This document shows, piece after piece, positions 34,093-43,333 of a stretch of 64,000 nt of DNA. This DNA comes from Bacteroidales bacterium. Lineage in GTDB: Bacteria; Bacteroidota; Bacteroidia; Bacteroidales; WCHB1-69. The DNA lies in assembly GCA_017554325.1 (NCBI GenBank), contig JAFZIP010000013.1:1-64000 (forward strand), given 5' to 3'. Both the position numbers and the translations under genes were made by a program. The notes beneath the pieces are model-generated. The model worked only from the letters and a program-made list of their open reading frames with translations. It was not told where the DNA came from and did not search any database. How positions within the stretch are numbered: the first letter of the stretch is position 1; each line of letters starts with the position of its first letter.

Positions 34093-35148
34093 TTATCTAT
34101 AGCATCTCAAGATGGGTTGTCCAAATGCTGGGCGCAGATGCATGGCGCCACCCAGGCACTGCTTGAATTCCGTGCACTTAGTGCAGGGACCGCATCGCAT
34201 CCAGTCGCGGTTGCGCATGAGGTCGAACTTATGATCCCAGACTTCCAATAGATTATCCTGGTAGATGTTGCCTTGAGCGAATGAGCGATTGATGTTGGGA
34301 CAAGCGGAAATGTCGCCGCTGATCAACACGGATGCGATGTTGATTCCGGCACGGCAGAAGAAATAGCTGTCACGGACATCTTCCTCATAGTCGCCTGTAT
34401 AGGCCTCGCAGCTGAATTTGAGGTCAATGCATCCCTCACGGCGCGTGTCGGCGATGAATTGCAGCATTTGTTTCACTTGCGTGCGGGAAAGTTGTAGCTC
34501 GGGGTCGCCTGCCGCCCGCCCGATGGGCGCGATGGTGAACAACCGCCAATGTTGAATGCCGTGTTCAAAGAGAAGTTGCTTGAGCACCGGCAGTTCGGGA
34601 AGATTGCGCTGGTGCACGCAAGTGACTACATCATAGTTGAGCTCCGGAGCAGAGGCGATGAGCCGTAAGGCGGCAAGGGCCCGCTGGAAACTCTGGGGAT
34701 GGTTGCGCAACCAGTTGTGCGTTGCTTCCAACCCGTCCAGGCTGACCGTCACCGAGCTCATGCCGGCATCCAGCAGCTCGTGGTGCCGCGCCTCATCGTA
34801 CAACATGCCGTTGGTGACTATGCCCCAGCGGAAACCGTGCTCACGCAGAACCCGACCGCAATCGGCCAGATCGGGGCGCAGCAAGGGCTCCCCGCCCGTG
34901 ATGGCAATGATAGTTGTATCGCGCTTGTAACGCCGCTCCAACGGTTCTATGGCTTTCAGGAAATCTGCAAAGGGCATGTCATGCACGCTTGCCTCTGTCT
35001 TGCAGTCGGAACCGCAGTGCCGGCACGACAAATTACAACGCCAGGTACACTCCCAGAACAGATAGTTCAACTCGTGTATGGCTGTTTCGTTTTTTCTGAA
35101 AATACGGAACAAAAACCTGCGAAAAGATTTTCTCTTACGAGTTTTCAC
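34093..35148 (-). CDS. Radical SAM enzyme of the rSAM/lipoprotein system
   Basis: A 351-residue radical-SAM protein with the cluster motif WRCNLSCRHC (Cys38, Cys42, Cys45), the SAM-binding GGEP in AITGGEPLLRPD and TVSLDGLEATHNWLRN. The C-terminal region holds extra cysteines arranged like a SPASM/twitch domain (SYFFCRAG, ISACPNI, CGPCTKCTEFKQC) for auxiliary iron-sulfur clusters. Its start overlaps the end of the lipoprotein gene at 35135 by 14 bp. I recognise the pair as the Bacteroidetes rSAM/lipoprotein system (TIGR04133/TIGR04134). The reaction and the true substrate are unknown; the neighbouring lipoprotein is the obvious candidate. Confidence 0.85.
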   Translation of the reverse strand: MKTRKRKSFRRFLFRIFRKNETAIHELNYLFWECTWRCNLSCRHCGSDCKTEASVHDMPFADFLKAIEPLERRYKRDTTIIAITGGEPLLRPDLADCGRVLREHGFRWGIVTNGMLYDEARHHELLDAGMSSVTVSLDGLEATHNWLRNHPQSFQRALAALRLIASAPELNYDVVTCVHQRNLPELPVLKQLLFEHGIQHWRLFTIAPIGRAAGDPELQLSRTQVKQMLQFIADTRREGCIDLKFSCEAYTGDYEEDVRDSYFFCRAGINIASVLISGDISACPNINRSFAQGNIYQDNLLEVWDHKFDLMRNRDWMRCGPCTKCTEFKQCLGGAMHLRPAFGQPILRCYR

Positions 35149-35551
35149 TTTGTTTCTTGACTTTCAGATGAATAGGGTTTTGCAAGTCTCTTGCAGAAAA
35201 GACAGTGTCCAGAGTCTCATAGAGACCGTTATCTGTACTGTCGATATCAGTAACCCGAATAGGATAATCGGCCCACTCATCAAGCATCCGTACGCCCGCA
35301 GGATCTTCAAAGTTGCCATCTTGATTAGTAGTGTCGGAAAAATTAATGCGTTCAGAAGTAACCTTTAATCCACCAATGGGTTCCCCTGTTTCAGCATCTG
35401 TGACCGTACCGCGGACAGAGACGTCCACATACGACTGCGGCATCCCGTAGCAGGCTTGGAAGGTGAACATCAGAGCAGTGGCCGAGAATGAGCCGAACAG
35501 GAATCGCAGTAACTGCTGTTTTTTCTCTTTGATTCTTTGAAATACCTTCAT
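35135..35551 (-). CDS. rSAM-associated lipoprotein with CYGMPQ motif
   Basis: A 138-residue lipoprotein from ATG 35551. A basic start (MKVFQRIKEKKQQLLRFL) and a hydrophobic run lead to the lipobox FQAC, with CYGMPQSYVDV right after the lipidated Cys. The rest resembles a single carboxypeptidase-regulatory-like (CNA-B type) beta sandwich: VRGTVTDAETGEPIGGLKV and TNQDGNFE. It overlaps and is cotranscribed with the radical-SAM gene. The longer frame to 35578 begins inside the -7 box and is rejected. Confidence 0.82.
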   Translation of the reverse strand: MKVFQRIKEKKQQLLRFLFGSFSATALMFTFQACYGMPQSYVDVSVRGTVTDAETGEPIGGLKVTSERINFSDTTNQDGNFEDPAGVRMLDEWADYPIRVTDIDSTDNGLYETLDTVFSARDLQNPIHLKVKKQSENS

Positions 35552-35575
35552 TTTCTTGTTGTGATAGTTCAGCGA

Positions 35576-35583
35576 CAAAAGTA
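35576..35583 (-). promoter_or_regulatory. -7 box of the lipoprotein-rSAM pair (TACTTTTG)
   Basis: TACTTTTGTCGC on the minus strand, 24 bp upstream of the ATG at 35551. Confidence 0.6.
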
Positions 35584-35677
35584 CAAAAAATCAACTTCTT
35601 GTAGAACTCATCTTCGATTGTTCATAAAAAATGATAACTTGTTGAAAAAACCATGCCAAGAAAAACCTGTAAAAATT

Positions 35678-35685
35678 TATTTTTG
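35678..35685 (+). promoter_or_regulatory. -7 box of the PurF-like gene (TATTTTTG, CCGC)
   Basis: TATTTTTGCCGC, 56 bp upstream of the ATG at 35742. Confidence 0.65.
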
Positions 35686-35741
35686 CCGCTTTAAAAAAGT
35701 ACAGTAATATTTTTATTTAACTATTTAAAATTCAAATCATT

Positions 35742-37148
35742 ATGGGTGGATTTTTTGGCGTGGTCTCTAACGGACCTTGCAATCCTGATTTATTTTACGG
35801 CATTGACTACCATTCCCATCTCGGCACGAAGCGCGGAGGTATGGTCACCATCGAAAATGGCGTGTTTCACAGGTCAATCCACAATATTGAAAACTCCTAT
35901 TTCCGCACCAAGTTCGGCGATGACCTCTATAAATTCATCGGGAATATCGGCATTGGTGTTATCAGCGATACGGATGCGCAGCCTATCGTGGTCAACTCGC
36001 ATCTGGGTCGCTTCGCCATTGTGACGGTGGCGAAAATCAACAACATGGCCGAATTGGAGCAGGATTGCTTGGACAAGAACCAACAATTCACGGAGTTGAG
36101 CTCCGGCAGCACCAACCCCACCGAGCTCATCGCCCTGATGATTACGCAGGGCAAAGATTTTGTAGATGGTATCCAGAATGTCTATCGCAAGGTGAAAGGC
36201 TCCTGTTCCATGCTGATTCTGACCGAAGATGGTATCATCGCTGCACGCGACTACTATGGACGCACCCCGATTGTAATCGGCAAAAAAGAAGGTAGCTATG
36301 CGTTGGCTTTCGACTGCCACAGTTTTGCTAACCTTGACTATTCCATTGAGCAGTTTGTGGGTCCGGGCGAGGTGGTCAAGGTAACCATGGATGGCGTGCA
36401 ACAGCTGCTGGCTCCTAACCCCAAGATGCAGATTTGCTCGTTCCTGTGGATTTACTACGGTTATCCTTCTTCCGAGTACGAAGGTGTGAACGTGGAGAAC
36501 ACCCGCTACATGTACGGTTACGAGATGGGCCGCACCGACGATGTGGATGTGGATATGGTGTCTGCCATTCCTGACTCAGGCATTGGCATGGCATTGGGTT
36601 ATGCTATGGGCAAGCAGATTCCTTACAAGCGTGGCATCATCAAATACACGCCCACCTGGTCTCGTAGTTTCATGCCTGTAAACCAGGAGACACGCGAGCA
36701 CGTGGCCCGCATGAAACTGCTGCCGAACACGAAGATTCTGAAAGGCCAGCGCATCGTTTTCTGCGACGACTCCATCGTGCGTGGCACGCAACTCCGCGAC
36801 AACGTGAAAAAACTCTATGGGTACGGCGCAAAAGAAGTGCACATCCGCATCAGCTGCCCGCCGCTGACCTACGGCTGCAACTTCCTCAACTTCTCTGCCT
36901 CCAAGACCGAGATGGAATTGATAACCCGCCGCGTGATTAAGGAACTCGAAGGCGACAGCACCAAAAACCTGCACCTCTACTGCGACGACACTACAAAAGA
37001 GTATGCCAACATGGTAGAACTTATCCGCAAGCATTTGGGCGTGGATACGCTGAAGTTCAACAAATTGGAAACGATAGCCAAAGCCATCGGCCTGCCGAAG
37101 GAGCGCATCTGCACGCATTGCTTCGACGGATCCTCATACGGTGATTAA
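35742..37148 (+). CDS. PurF-like amidophosphoribosyltransferase paralogue lacking catalytic Cys
   Basis: A 468-residue protein with the two-domain plan of glutamine-PRPP amidotransferase. In PurF the N-terminus is MCGxxG and the Cys is the glutaminase nucleophile. Here it is MGGFFGVV, so Cys is replaced by Gly and glutamine hydrolysis should be lost. HLGTKRGGM and the NTPTE-like GSTNPTEL remain. The phosphoribosyltransferase PRPP loop is intact: IVFCDDSIVRGTQL (about 340-353). Such MGGFFG paralogues are known in Bacteroidetes. It might use free ammonia or have another PRPP-dependent or regulatory role. Confidence 0.85.
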   Translation: MGGFFGVVSNGPCNPDLFYGIDYHSHLGTKRGGMVTIENGVFHRSIHNIENSYFRTKFGDDLYKFIGNIGIGVISDTDAQPIVVNSHLGRFAIVTVAKINNMAELEQDCLDKNQQFTELSSGSTNPTELIALMITQGKDFVDGIQNVYRKVKGSCSMLILTEDGIIAARDYYGRTPIVIGKKEGSYALAFDCHSFANLDYSIEQFVGPGEVVKVTMDGVQQLLAPNPKMQICSFLWIYYGYPSSEYEGVNVENTRYMYGYEMGRTDDVDVDMVSAIPDSGIGMALGYAMGKQIPYKRGIIKYTPTWSRSFMPVNQETREHVARMKLLPNTKILKGQRIVFCDDSIVRGTQLRDNVKKLYGYGAKEVHIRISCPPLTYGCNFLNFSASKTEMELITRRVIKELEGDSTKNLHLYCDDTTKEYANMVELIRKHLGVDTLKFNKLETIAKAIGLPKERICTHCFDGSSYGD

Positions 37149-37196
37149 TCGGGAAACCCATCCCAACTTTGTTGGTTTCGATAAAGTTGTCAAATG

Positions 37197-37237
37197 AAAA
37201 AAGCGCACCAGTGCTGTGGCACCGATGCGCTTTTTTT
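37197..37237. terminator. Bidirectional terminator
   Basis: Outer stem GCGCA / TGCGC (37203-37207 and 37226-37230) with an inner GTGC/GCAC stem, A6 before and T7 after. It serves the plus-strand PurF-like gene and the convergent minus-strand lipoprotein gene. Confidence 0.85.
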
Positions 37238-37260
37238 AGCTTTAAAATCTTGTTCAGATT

Positions 37261-37782
37261 TTAGTTTTTGGACTCACCCTTAGGACATTTGTGGTCTTTC
37301 GGGCAGGGACCTTTAGGACCGTGGTGAGGACCACCTTCCGGGCAACCGGGCTTGTCGCCGCCTTTGCAACAGCCAGGGCCTTCGCCTTTCTTGCAGCCAC
37401 CGCAGCAGCCCATCTCATCGAAAGCGGCTTTCTTTTCAGCAGTGGTGAGATTGTCCCAATTGTTCATGGCAGCCTCGAATTTGGCTTTCTTCTCTTCTTG
37501 AGCTTTCTTCATCTCCTGCATCTTGTCGTAATCGGCTTTGCGTTGGTTGAGCAGTTCCACTCTGCGCTCCTCGGTGATGTTCTCCCAGTTCTTCCAGTCT
37601 TCGCAGGCTTTTTTGTGGGCTTCCATTTCGGCTTTCTGCTCCGGAGTCATATCCTTGCAGCAGGGATGATCTTCGGCTTGCATCTCAGTATTTTCAGCAG
37701 GCTGCTCGGCAGGTTTGTTGTTGTTGCAGGCAGTGAACGCCAGACAGCACGTGGCTGCCATCAAAATAAAAAGTTTCTTCAT
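37261..37782 (-). CDS. WxNWDNLT-repeat lipoprotein with Cys/His-rich tail
   Basis: A 173-residue lipoprotein: signal MKKLFILMAATCCLAFTAC with lipobox FTAC. The middle (about 45-125) is charged helix with two related motifs, DWKNWENITEERRVELLNQ and NNWDNLTTAEKKAAFDEM. The C-terminus (about 125-173) is very rich in Cys, His, Gly, Pro and Lys (GCCGGCKKGEGPGCCKGG), which looks like a metal-binding tail. A paralogue without this tail lies at 49126. I recognise no named family. Confidence 0.75.
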   Translation of the reverse strand: MKKLFILMAATCCLAFTACNNNKPAEQPAENTEMQAEDHPCCKDMTPEQKAEMEAHKKACEDWKNWENITEERRVELLNQRKADYDKMQEMKKAQEEKKAKFEAAMNNWDNLTTAEKKAAFDEMGCCGGCKKGEGPGCCKGGDKPGCPEGGPHHGPKGPCPKDHKCPKGESKN

Positions 37783-37826
37783 TTTTTTTGGGGTTTTAGA
37801 TTTTTTTTCGGTGAATGTTAACGTCG

Positions 37827-37834
37827 CAAAAGTA
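37827..37834 (-). promoter_or_regulatory. -7 box of the Cys-rich lipoprotein gene (TACTTTTG)
   Basis: TACTTTTGCGAC on the minus strand, 44 bp upstream of the ATG at 37782; divergent from the box at 37848. Confidence 0.6.
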
Positions 37835-37847
37835 AAATTATTTTCCT

Positions 37848-37855
37848 TACTTTTG
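37848..37855 (+). promoter_or_regulatory. -7 box of the M16 peptidase gene (TACTTTTG, CCGCC)
   Basis: TACTTTTGCCGCC, 33 bp upstream of the ATG at 37889. Confidence 0.65.
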
Positions 37856-37888
37856 CCGCCGTGAAATTTCTTTTTAACATTAATAAAT

Positions 37889-40798
37889 ATGAGTAAAAAA
37901 TTATTTGTAGGCTTTCTGACAGCGATTTTCTGTTTCCTCGCTGTCAGCGTCGATGCCCAAAACTACAAGAAGGAGACTTATCAAAACGACCCGATGAACG
38001 TGATTCACTACACGCTCGACAACGGTTTGCAGGTGTTTATGTCCGTCAACAAGGACGTGCCACGCATCCAGACCTACATCGCCGTGCGCGTGGGCAGCAA
38101 GAACGACCCCTCCGAATCCACGGGTCTGTCGCACTATCTGGAGCACTTGATGTTCAAGGGTACTAGCCATTTCGGCACACTTGACTGGGCTAAGGAGCAA
38201 GAGCAACTCAAGAAGATTGAGGCACTGTATGAGGTTTATAACCACACCACCGATCCTGCACAGCGCAAGGCTATCTATCACCAAATAGACTCTGTATCCT
38301 ACGAGGCTTCCAAATACGCCATTCCGAACGAATACGACAAGCTGATGTCCGTGATCGGCGCGCAAGGCACCAATGCCTTCACCTCCAATGATATGACGGT
38401 TTATCAAGAAGATATTCCCAGCAATGAGCTGGATAGATGGCTGATGATTGAGAGCGACCGTTTTTCCAATGCTGTCTTCCGTCTGTTCCATACGGAGTTG
38501 GAAACCGTCTATGAGGAGAAGAACATGAACATGGCCAACGACAGTCGTACCGCCCGCGAGAAGATGAATGAAGCTCTGTTTCCGCACCATCCTTATGGCA
38601 CACAGACTACCATCGGAACGGTGGAACATCTGAAGAACCCTTCTCTGACGAACATCAACAAACACTACCAGACCTATTATGTACCTAACAATTATTGTAT
38701 TGCCATGTCGGGCGACTTCGACCCTGATGAGGCCATCCGATTGATTGATAAATACTTTGGTAAACTCCAACCCAGATATATTCCCGATTTTACCTACGTG
38801 AAGGAGAAACCGATCCGCGAAGTGAAAGTGGTGGATGTGTATGGTTTGGAACCGGAGAATGTGCAAATCGGCTTCCGCATTGATGCTGGCACCGGTTCTC
38901 GCGACGTGCTTTTGGCTGAGATGGCAGACGCCGTGCTGATGAACGGCTCCTGCGGTATCATCGACGAGAACATCAACCAAAAACAATTGGCCCAATATGC
39001 GTCTTCTGGCGTGAACGACCTCAACGATTACGCCTATTTCCGCCTGTCGGGCAAACCCAAACAGGGCCAGACCTTGGAGCAACTCAAGGAACTCTTGCTC
39101 CAGCAAATCGAGATTCTGAAGTCCGGCAACTGGGACGAAGATTTGCTCACCGCTGCCATCAACAACCGCAAGCTCAGCGACATGACCTCTCTGGAGAGCA
39201 ACCGCAACCGCGGCATGAAGATGGCTTTTGCCTACATCGCACACCAGAGCTGGCAGGACGTGCTCAACGAGACAGAGAACATGAGCCTCGTGACCAAAGA
39301 GGACATCATTGATTTCGCCAACCGCATCTTCAAAAACAACAATTATGTGGTCGTCTATAAGCGCCAGGGCGAGCAACGCAATGTGCAGAAAGTGGAGAAG
39401 CCCGAAATTACACCCGTGGTCATCAACCGCGATGTGGAAAGCGATTTCATGAAGGAAATCAAAAACGTAAAAGTGAATCCCATCGAGCCTGTTTTTGTGG
39501 ATTACAACAAGGACATGAAGAAAGGCAAAGCCAACGGCAATGAGATTCTCTACGTGCAGAACACCGAGAACGGTCGTTTCCAGATGATCTATCGTTACAA
39601 CTATGGTTATCTTTACGACAAATACGCCAGAATCACCAATGAGTTCTTGGATCAGTTGGAGAGCGAAAATCGCACCCTCAGCCAGATCAACCGTGAGATG
39701 TACGACCTCGCCTGCAGCTACAACATCAGTTTCAGCGACAAGTACGCCCGTGTGAGCATCAGCGGTCTGAGCGAGAACATGGAAAAAGCCATGGCCATCG
39801 TCGAAGACATCTTGAGCCATCCCAAGATTTCCGAGGAATCTGTTCAAAACTCCATTTCTGACATCTTGTTAAGCCGCGAAGATGCCAAGTCGCGCCAGAA
39901 CAACATATTCCAAAAAATGCTGAGCTATGCTTCCTACGGCAAGGACAACATTCGCAAGTACTTCGTCAACAACGAGGAACTAAAGAACATCAAGGCTCAA
40001 AATGTTATCAACCAAATCAAGACGATGACCTCTCAGCCGCAACGCATTCTCTATTACGGCGATCTGACGCTCAACGACTTGCAGAAGGTCATAACCGACA
40101 AGCACAGTGTGCATCCAGCCAAAAAACCTGTGAAGATGGGTCCCGACTTCGACCGCTTGCCCACCAAAGAAAACAAGGTCTATTTCGCACATTACGACGC
40201 CAAACAGTCATTGTGCCGCCAGTTGAACACCTCCGTGCCCTATAACCCGGCCATGACTCCGCAAGTGAAAATGTACAACGAATATTTCGGTGGTAGTATG
40301 AACTCTATCGTCTTCCAAGAGATTCGTGAGAAACGCTCTCTGGCCTATACTGCTGCTGCCTATTTTGTAGAGCCAAATGAAAAAGGGCGTTACGACTACA
40401 ACTTGACCCACATCGGCACACAAAACGACAAGCTACCTGAGGCTTTGGCTGCTTTCACCGACTTGTTGGAAAACATGCCGGTTTCCGAGCTCAACTTCGA
40501 CTTGGCCAAGACTTCCCTCATTTCCGAGTACCGTACCACCCGCGTGCGCAAGATGTCCGTCATCAACTCCTATCTCACATGTGAAGAGGCCGGCTTGAAG
40601 GAGTCTCCTGCCAAAGCCAACTATAATGCTATCAAGAACATGACTTTGAACGATGTGGTGAATTTCAACAAAAACTACATCAAGGGTCAGAAACGAGTGG
40701 TCGTGGTGCTGGGCAACAAGGATGAGGTCAATCTGAAAGCGTTGGAGAAATACGGCAAGGTGACGACGCTTACGCTGGAGGAAATTTTCGGCTACTAA
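37889..40798 (+). CDS. M16 family zinc metallopeptidase (two-lobed)
   Basis: A 969-residue exported protein with signal peptide MSKKLFVGFLTAIFCFLAVSVDAQ. The N-terminal lobe holds the inverted zinc motif HYLEH (His82, Glu85, His86) and a downstream glutamate in ELETVYEEKNM. The C-terminal lobe (about 520-969) has the M16 fold (YNEYFGGSMNSIVFQEIREKRSLAY) but no zinc site, as expected for the inactive half. Relatives such as PqqL are periplasmic. A terminator follows the stop. Confidence 0.93.
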   Translation: MSKKLFVGFLTAIFCFLAVSVDAQNYKKETYQNDPMNVIHYTLDNGLQVFMSVNKDVPRIQTYIAVRVGSKNDPSESTGLSHYLEHLMFKGTSHFGTLDWAKEQEQLKKIEALYEVYNHTTDPAQRKAIYHQIDSVSYEASKYAIPNEYDKLMSVIGAQGTNAFTSNDMTVYQEDIPSNELDRWLMIESDRFSNAVFRLFHTELETVYEEKNMNMANDSRTAREKMNEALFPHHPYGTQTTIGTVEHLKNPSLTNINKHYQTYYVPNNYCIAMSGDFDPDEAIRLIDKYFGKLQPRYIPDFTYVKEKPIREVKVVDVYGLEPENVQIGFRIDAGTGSRDVLLAEMADAVLMNGSCGIIDENINQKQLAQYASSGVNDLNDYAYFRLSGKPKQGQTLEQLKELLLQQIEILKSGNWDEDLLTAAINNRKLSDMTSLESNRNRGMKMAFAYIAHQSWQDVLNETENMSLVTKEDIIDFANRIFKNNNYVVVYKRQGEQRNVQKVEKPEITPVVINRDVESDFMKEIKNVKVNPIEPVFVDYNKDMKKGKANGNEILYVQNTENGRFQMIYRYNYGYLYDKYARITNEFLDQLESENRTLSQINREMYDLACSYNISFSDKYARVSISGLSENMEKAMAIVEDILSHPKISEESVQNSISDILLSREDAKSRQNNIFQKMLSYASYGKDNIRKYFVNNEELKNIKAQNVINQIKTMTSQPQRILYYGDLTLNDLQKVITDKHSVHPAKKPVKMGPDFDRLPTKENKVYFAHYDAKQSLCRQLNTSVPYNPAMTPQVKMYNEYFGGSMNSIVFQEIREKRSLAYTAAAYFVEPNEKGRYDYNLTHIGTQNDKLPEALAAFTDLLENMPVSELNFDLAKTSLISEYRTTRVRKMSVINSYLTCEEAGLKESPAKANYNAIKNMTLNDVVNFNKNYIKGQKRVVVVLGNKDEVNLKALEKYGKVTTLTLEEIFGY

Positions 40799-40844
40799 TG
40801 GTACACGGTTGGCCAAAAACCAACTAATAGCCAACAACCAAAAA

Positions 40845-40875
40845 CAGGGCTCCAACCAGGGGCTCTGTTTTTTTT
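40845..40875 (+). terminator. Intrinsic terminator of the M16 gene
   Basis: Stem CAGGGCTCC / GGGGCTCTG (40845-40867) with loop AACCA and two wobble pairs, followed by T8. The next promoter begins right after it. Confidence 0.8.
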
Positions 40876-40876
40876 G

Positions 40877-40884
40877 TATTTTTG
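40877..40884 (+). promoter_or_regulatory. -7 box of the TPP-riboswitch transcript (TATTTTTG, CCGCC)
   Basis: TATTTTTGCCGCC, about 10 bp before the first riboswitch stem. Confidence 0.65.
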
Positions 40885-40894
40885 CCGCCGTTTT

Positions 40895-40972
40895 GAAAGG
40901 GGTGCCTGTTAAGGCTGAGATCAGACCCGTTGAACCTGATGCGGATAATGCCGCCGTAGGGAGATAAACGCT
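40895..40972 (+). promoter_or_regulatory. TPP riboswitch (THI element)
   Basis: Contains the THI-box landmarks in order: GGGGTGCCT, GGCTGAGAT (pyrimidine-sensing arm), ACCCGTTGAACCTGATG and GGATAATGCCGCCGTAGGGA. This matches the TPP aptamer and lies 60 bp upstream of a TonB-dependent receptor gene. No clear terminator follows, so control may act on translation. Repression by thiamine pyrophosphate is expected. Confidence 0.96.
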
Positions 40973-41033
40973 TCTATTTTCAAATCCCTCTTTCAGTATT
41001 GTTTAATCTATTAATAATCAAAACTGTAAGAGT

Positions 41034-43322
41034 ATGTTTAAAAGTTTAGAGTTTAGAGTTGAGAGTTTAGAGTTGAAAGGTGTTCGGTTGGCCGTAATGT
41101 TCATGACCGTTATCCTTTTCAACATAGTCACAACATTTGGGCAGGTGCAAGACACCGTGCAACGCGGCGAGGTGGACGAGGTGACCATCGAGTTCACCAA
41201 GCCCACGGTGCAAACCGCCGCCAATGTCACCACCATGTCAATGCAGCAAATTCGTGCACAGCAGGGCAACGGCAGCGTCAACAACCTGTTGGAGTTCATG
41301 CCCTCTGTGGTCACCACCTCCGATGGCGGTAACGGTCTCGGTGCCACTTACATGTTTATCCGTGGCATTGACCAGACCCGCATCAACACCACCCTCAATG
41401 GTGTTACCATCAATAATGCCGAGTCGCAAGGCTCCTGGCTTGTTAACCTCCCCGACATGGCCGCCTATATCGGGCAAGTGAGTGTGCAGAACGGAGCCAA
41501 CTCCAACGACGGCAGCACCCTGTTCAGCACTCGTATCGATTTTGTTACCAAAGAGATTCCAGACAAACCCTTTGCCGAGGTGCGCAGCTCTTATGGCTCG
41601 TACAACACATTCCAAAACATGGTGAGTGCAGGAACGGGCCTCATCGGCAAACGCTTTTCCATGCTGGCTTCCTTCTCCGACATCCGTAGCGACGGTTTTC
41701 TGGATTACTCCGGCGTACGCCTCAACTCCGGTTTCCTCACCGCCCAGTATAATTTGTACAATTTTAAGAAAAACAAGGATAACGGCAAACTGAGATTCCA
41801 CATGCTTTATGGTACAGAGCACACTGGCCTTGCATGGAATGGCATTCCGTACGACAGCCTAACCACCAACCGCACCTACAATACCTGCGGTGAATATTAT
41901 ACGGACGATGGTCAACGCCATTATTATGTTGATTCCAAGGATAATTATACCCAAACATTCTATCAACTGGAATACCTGAAGGATTGGATTCGCCAGGACG
42001 GACTTCAGCACCACAAGTTGCAGGTGATGCCTTACCTGACACGCGGCAAAGGCTATTATCAGCAATACAAGGATGACAAGAAAATCAAGAACTTCGGGCT
42101 TGAACCTTTGTATGATTCCATCAAACGGGCGGATTTCATCACGCAGAAGTATCTGGATAACTATTTTTATGGAATCCATGCGCAATATACCGGCTCGCAG
42201 GTTTTCCGCAACCACACCGACCAGGGTTTGCGTTGGGTAATTGGTATAGACAACAGCTTCTACACTGGCAAGCACTTCGGCAATGTGCTCTGGTCGCAAC
42301 CCAATCGCGTGCAGGATTTTCCGTGTGATTACCAGTGGTATTACGGCACCGGACGCAAGACGCAGATCAAGAACTTTGCCGGACTTCGCTATTGGTACAA
42401 GAAGTTCAGTGTGACGGCAGAACTGCAATACCGCCACATCAACTATGTGATCGATGGTACTAACGATGATATGATGGATATTGCGCAAAAATATAACTGG
42501 AATTTCATAAATCCGAGGATTGCGTTGCACTATTATCTGAATGGAGGCCGGCTGAAACACAGCTTCGACCTCTCCTTCTCCACGGCCAACAGCGAACCTA
42601 CTCGCGATGACCTGGTAGGTGCTCCCGATGACAGAAAACCGATTCCGGAAACGCTTTACAACTTGGAGTTCAGCTACTTGGCTCATAACGACAAATTTTT
42701 CCTCAACGCCACGTTGTATGGCATGAACTACAAGAACCAGCTGGTGCGCACCGGTGAGTTGGATCAGACTGGCGACGCGCTGATGACCAATGTGAAAAAG
42801 AGTTATCGTGCAGGCATTGAGTTGTCTGTGGGTTACCGTCCCGTGCGCTTCTTCACGTGGCACTTCAACAGCAACTTCAGTATCAATAAGATTTTGAATT
42901 ACGTGAACTATTTGGAAGACTGGGACAACGGCGGCTATGTAGAGCAGCATCTCGGCAACACGCCCATCTCCTTTTCTCCGAATGTGATTCTGGGCAACGA
43001 CTTCACGTTCACCCCGCTCAAAGACTTCAACATCTCCTTTGTTACGAAGTTCGTCAGCAAGCAGTACATGGACAATACCGGCGACGATACTTACTGTCTG
43101 AAACCCTATTCCTACAGCAACCTCCGTCTTTCATACGTATTCCATTTCAAATGTCTGAAAGACCTGGAACTGTTCTGTCAAGTGAACAACATTTTCAATG
43201 CAAAGTATGAGAGCAACGCCTGGATTTACACCTATTATTACGGTGGCGAGAAGGGTTATAATACGGGTTACTTCCCGCAGGCAGGCATCAACGCGTTGGG
43301 CGGCGTGAGATTGAAATTTTAA
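41034..43322 (+). CDS. TonB-dependent receptor, probable thiamine uptake (OMR1-like)
   Basis: A 762-residue outer-membrane receptor. It has a plug domain (about 60-180: NNLLEFMPSVVTTSDGG, MFIRGIDQTRINTTLNGV) and a 22-strand barrel ending GINALGGVRLKF. The TPP riboswitch upstream fits the OMR1 receptors that were predicted for thiamine uptake in this phylum. pnuT and other thiamine genes are not adjacent. The first residues (MFKSLEFRVESLELKGV) are encoded by five heptamer repeats; the true start may be ATG 41034 or one of the later Met codons around residue 22. No N-terminal CNA-B domain is seen. Confidence 0.88.
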   Translation: MFKSLEFRVESLELKGVRLAVMFMTVILFNIVTTFGQVQDTVQRGEVDEVTIEFTKPTVQTAANVTTMSMQQIRAQQGNGSVNNLLEFMPSVVTTSDGGNGLGATYMFIRGIDQTRINTTLNGVTINNAESQGSWLVNLPDMAAYIGQVSVQNGANSNDGSTLFSTRIDFVTKEIPDKPFAEVRSSYGSYNTFQNMVSAGTGLIGKRFSMLASFSDIRSDGFLDYSGVRLNSGFLTAQYNLYNFKKNKDNGKLRFHMLYGTEHTGLAWNGIPYDSLTTNRTYNTCGEYYTDDGQRHYYVDSKDNYTQTFYQLEYLKDWIRQDGLQHHKLQVMPYLTRGKGYYQQYKDDKKIKNFGLEPLYDSIKRADFITQKYLDNYFYGIHAQYTGSQVFRNHTDQGLRWVIGIDNSFYTGKHFGNVLWSQPNRVQDFPCDYQWYYGTGRKTQIKNFAGLRYWYKKFSVTAELQYRHINYVIDGTNDDMMDIAQKYNWNFINPRIALHYYLNGGRLKHSFDLSFSTANSEPTRDDLVGAPDDRKPIPETLYNLEFSYLAHNDKFFLNATLYGMNYKNQLVRTGELDQTGDALMTNVKKSYRAGIELSVGYRPVRFFTWHFNSNFSINKILNYVNYLEDWDNGGYVEQHLGNTPISFSPNVILGNDFTFTPLKDFNISFVTKFVSKQYMDNTGDDTYCLKPYSYSNLRLSYVFHFKCLKDLELFCQVNNIFNAKYESNAWIYTYYYGGEKGYNTGYFPQAGINALGGVRLKF
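41044..41078. repeat. Five heptamers at the start of the TonB receptor
   Basis: Units GTTTAGA, GTTTAGA, GTTGAGA, GTTTAGA, GTTGAAA, within the first codons of the reading frame. Confidence 0.88.
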
Positions 43323-43333
43323 GTTGGGTCTGA

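Noticed and set aside
37901..39847. A 648-codon frame opposite the M16 peptidase
   Set aside because: Antisense shadow of a clear M16 gene; no signal, domain or promoter of its own.
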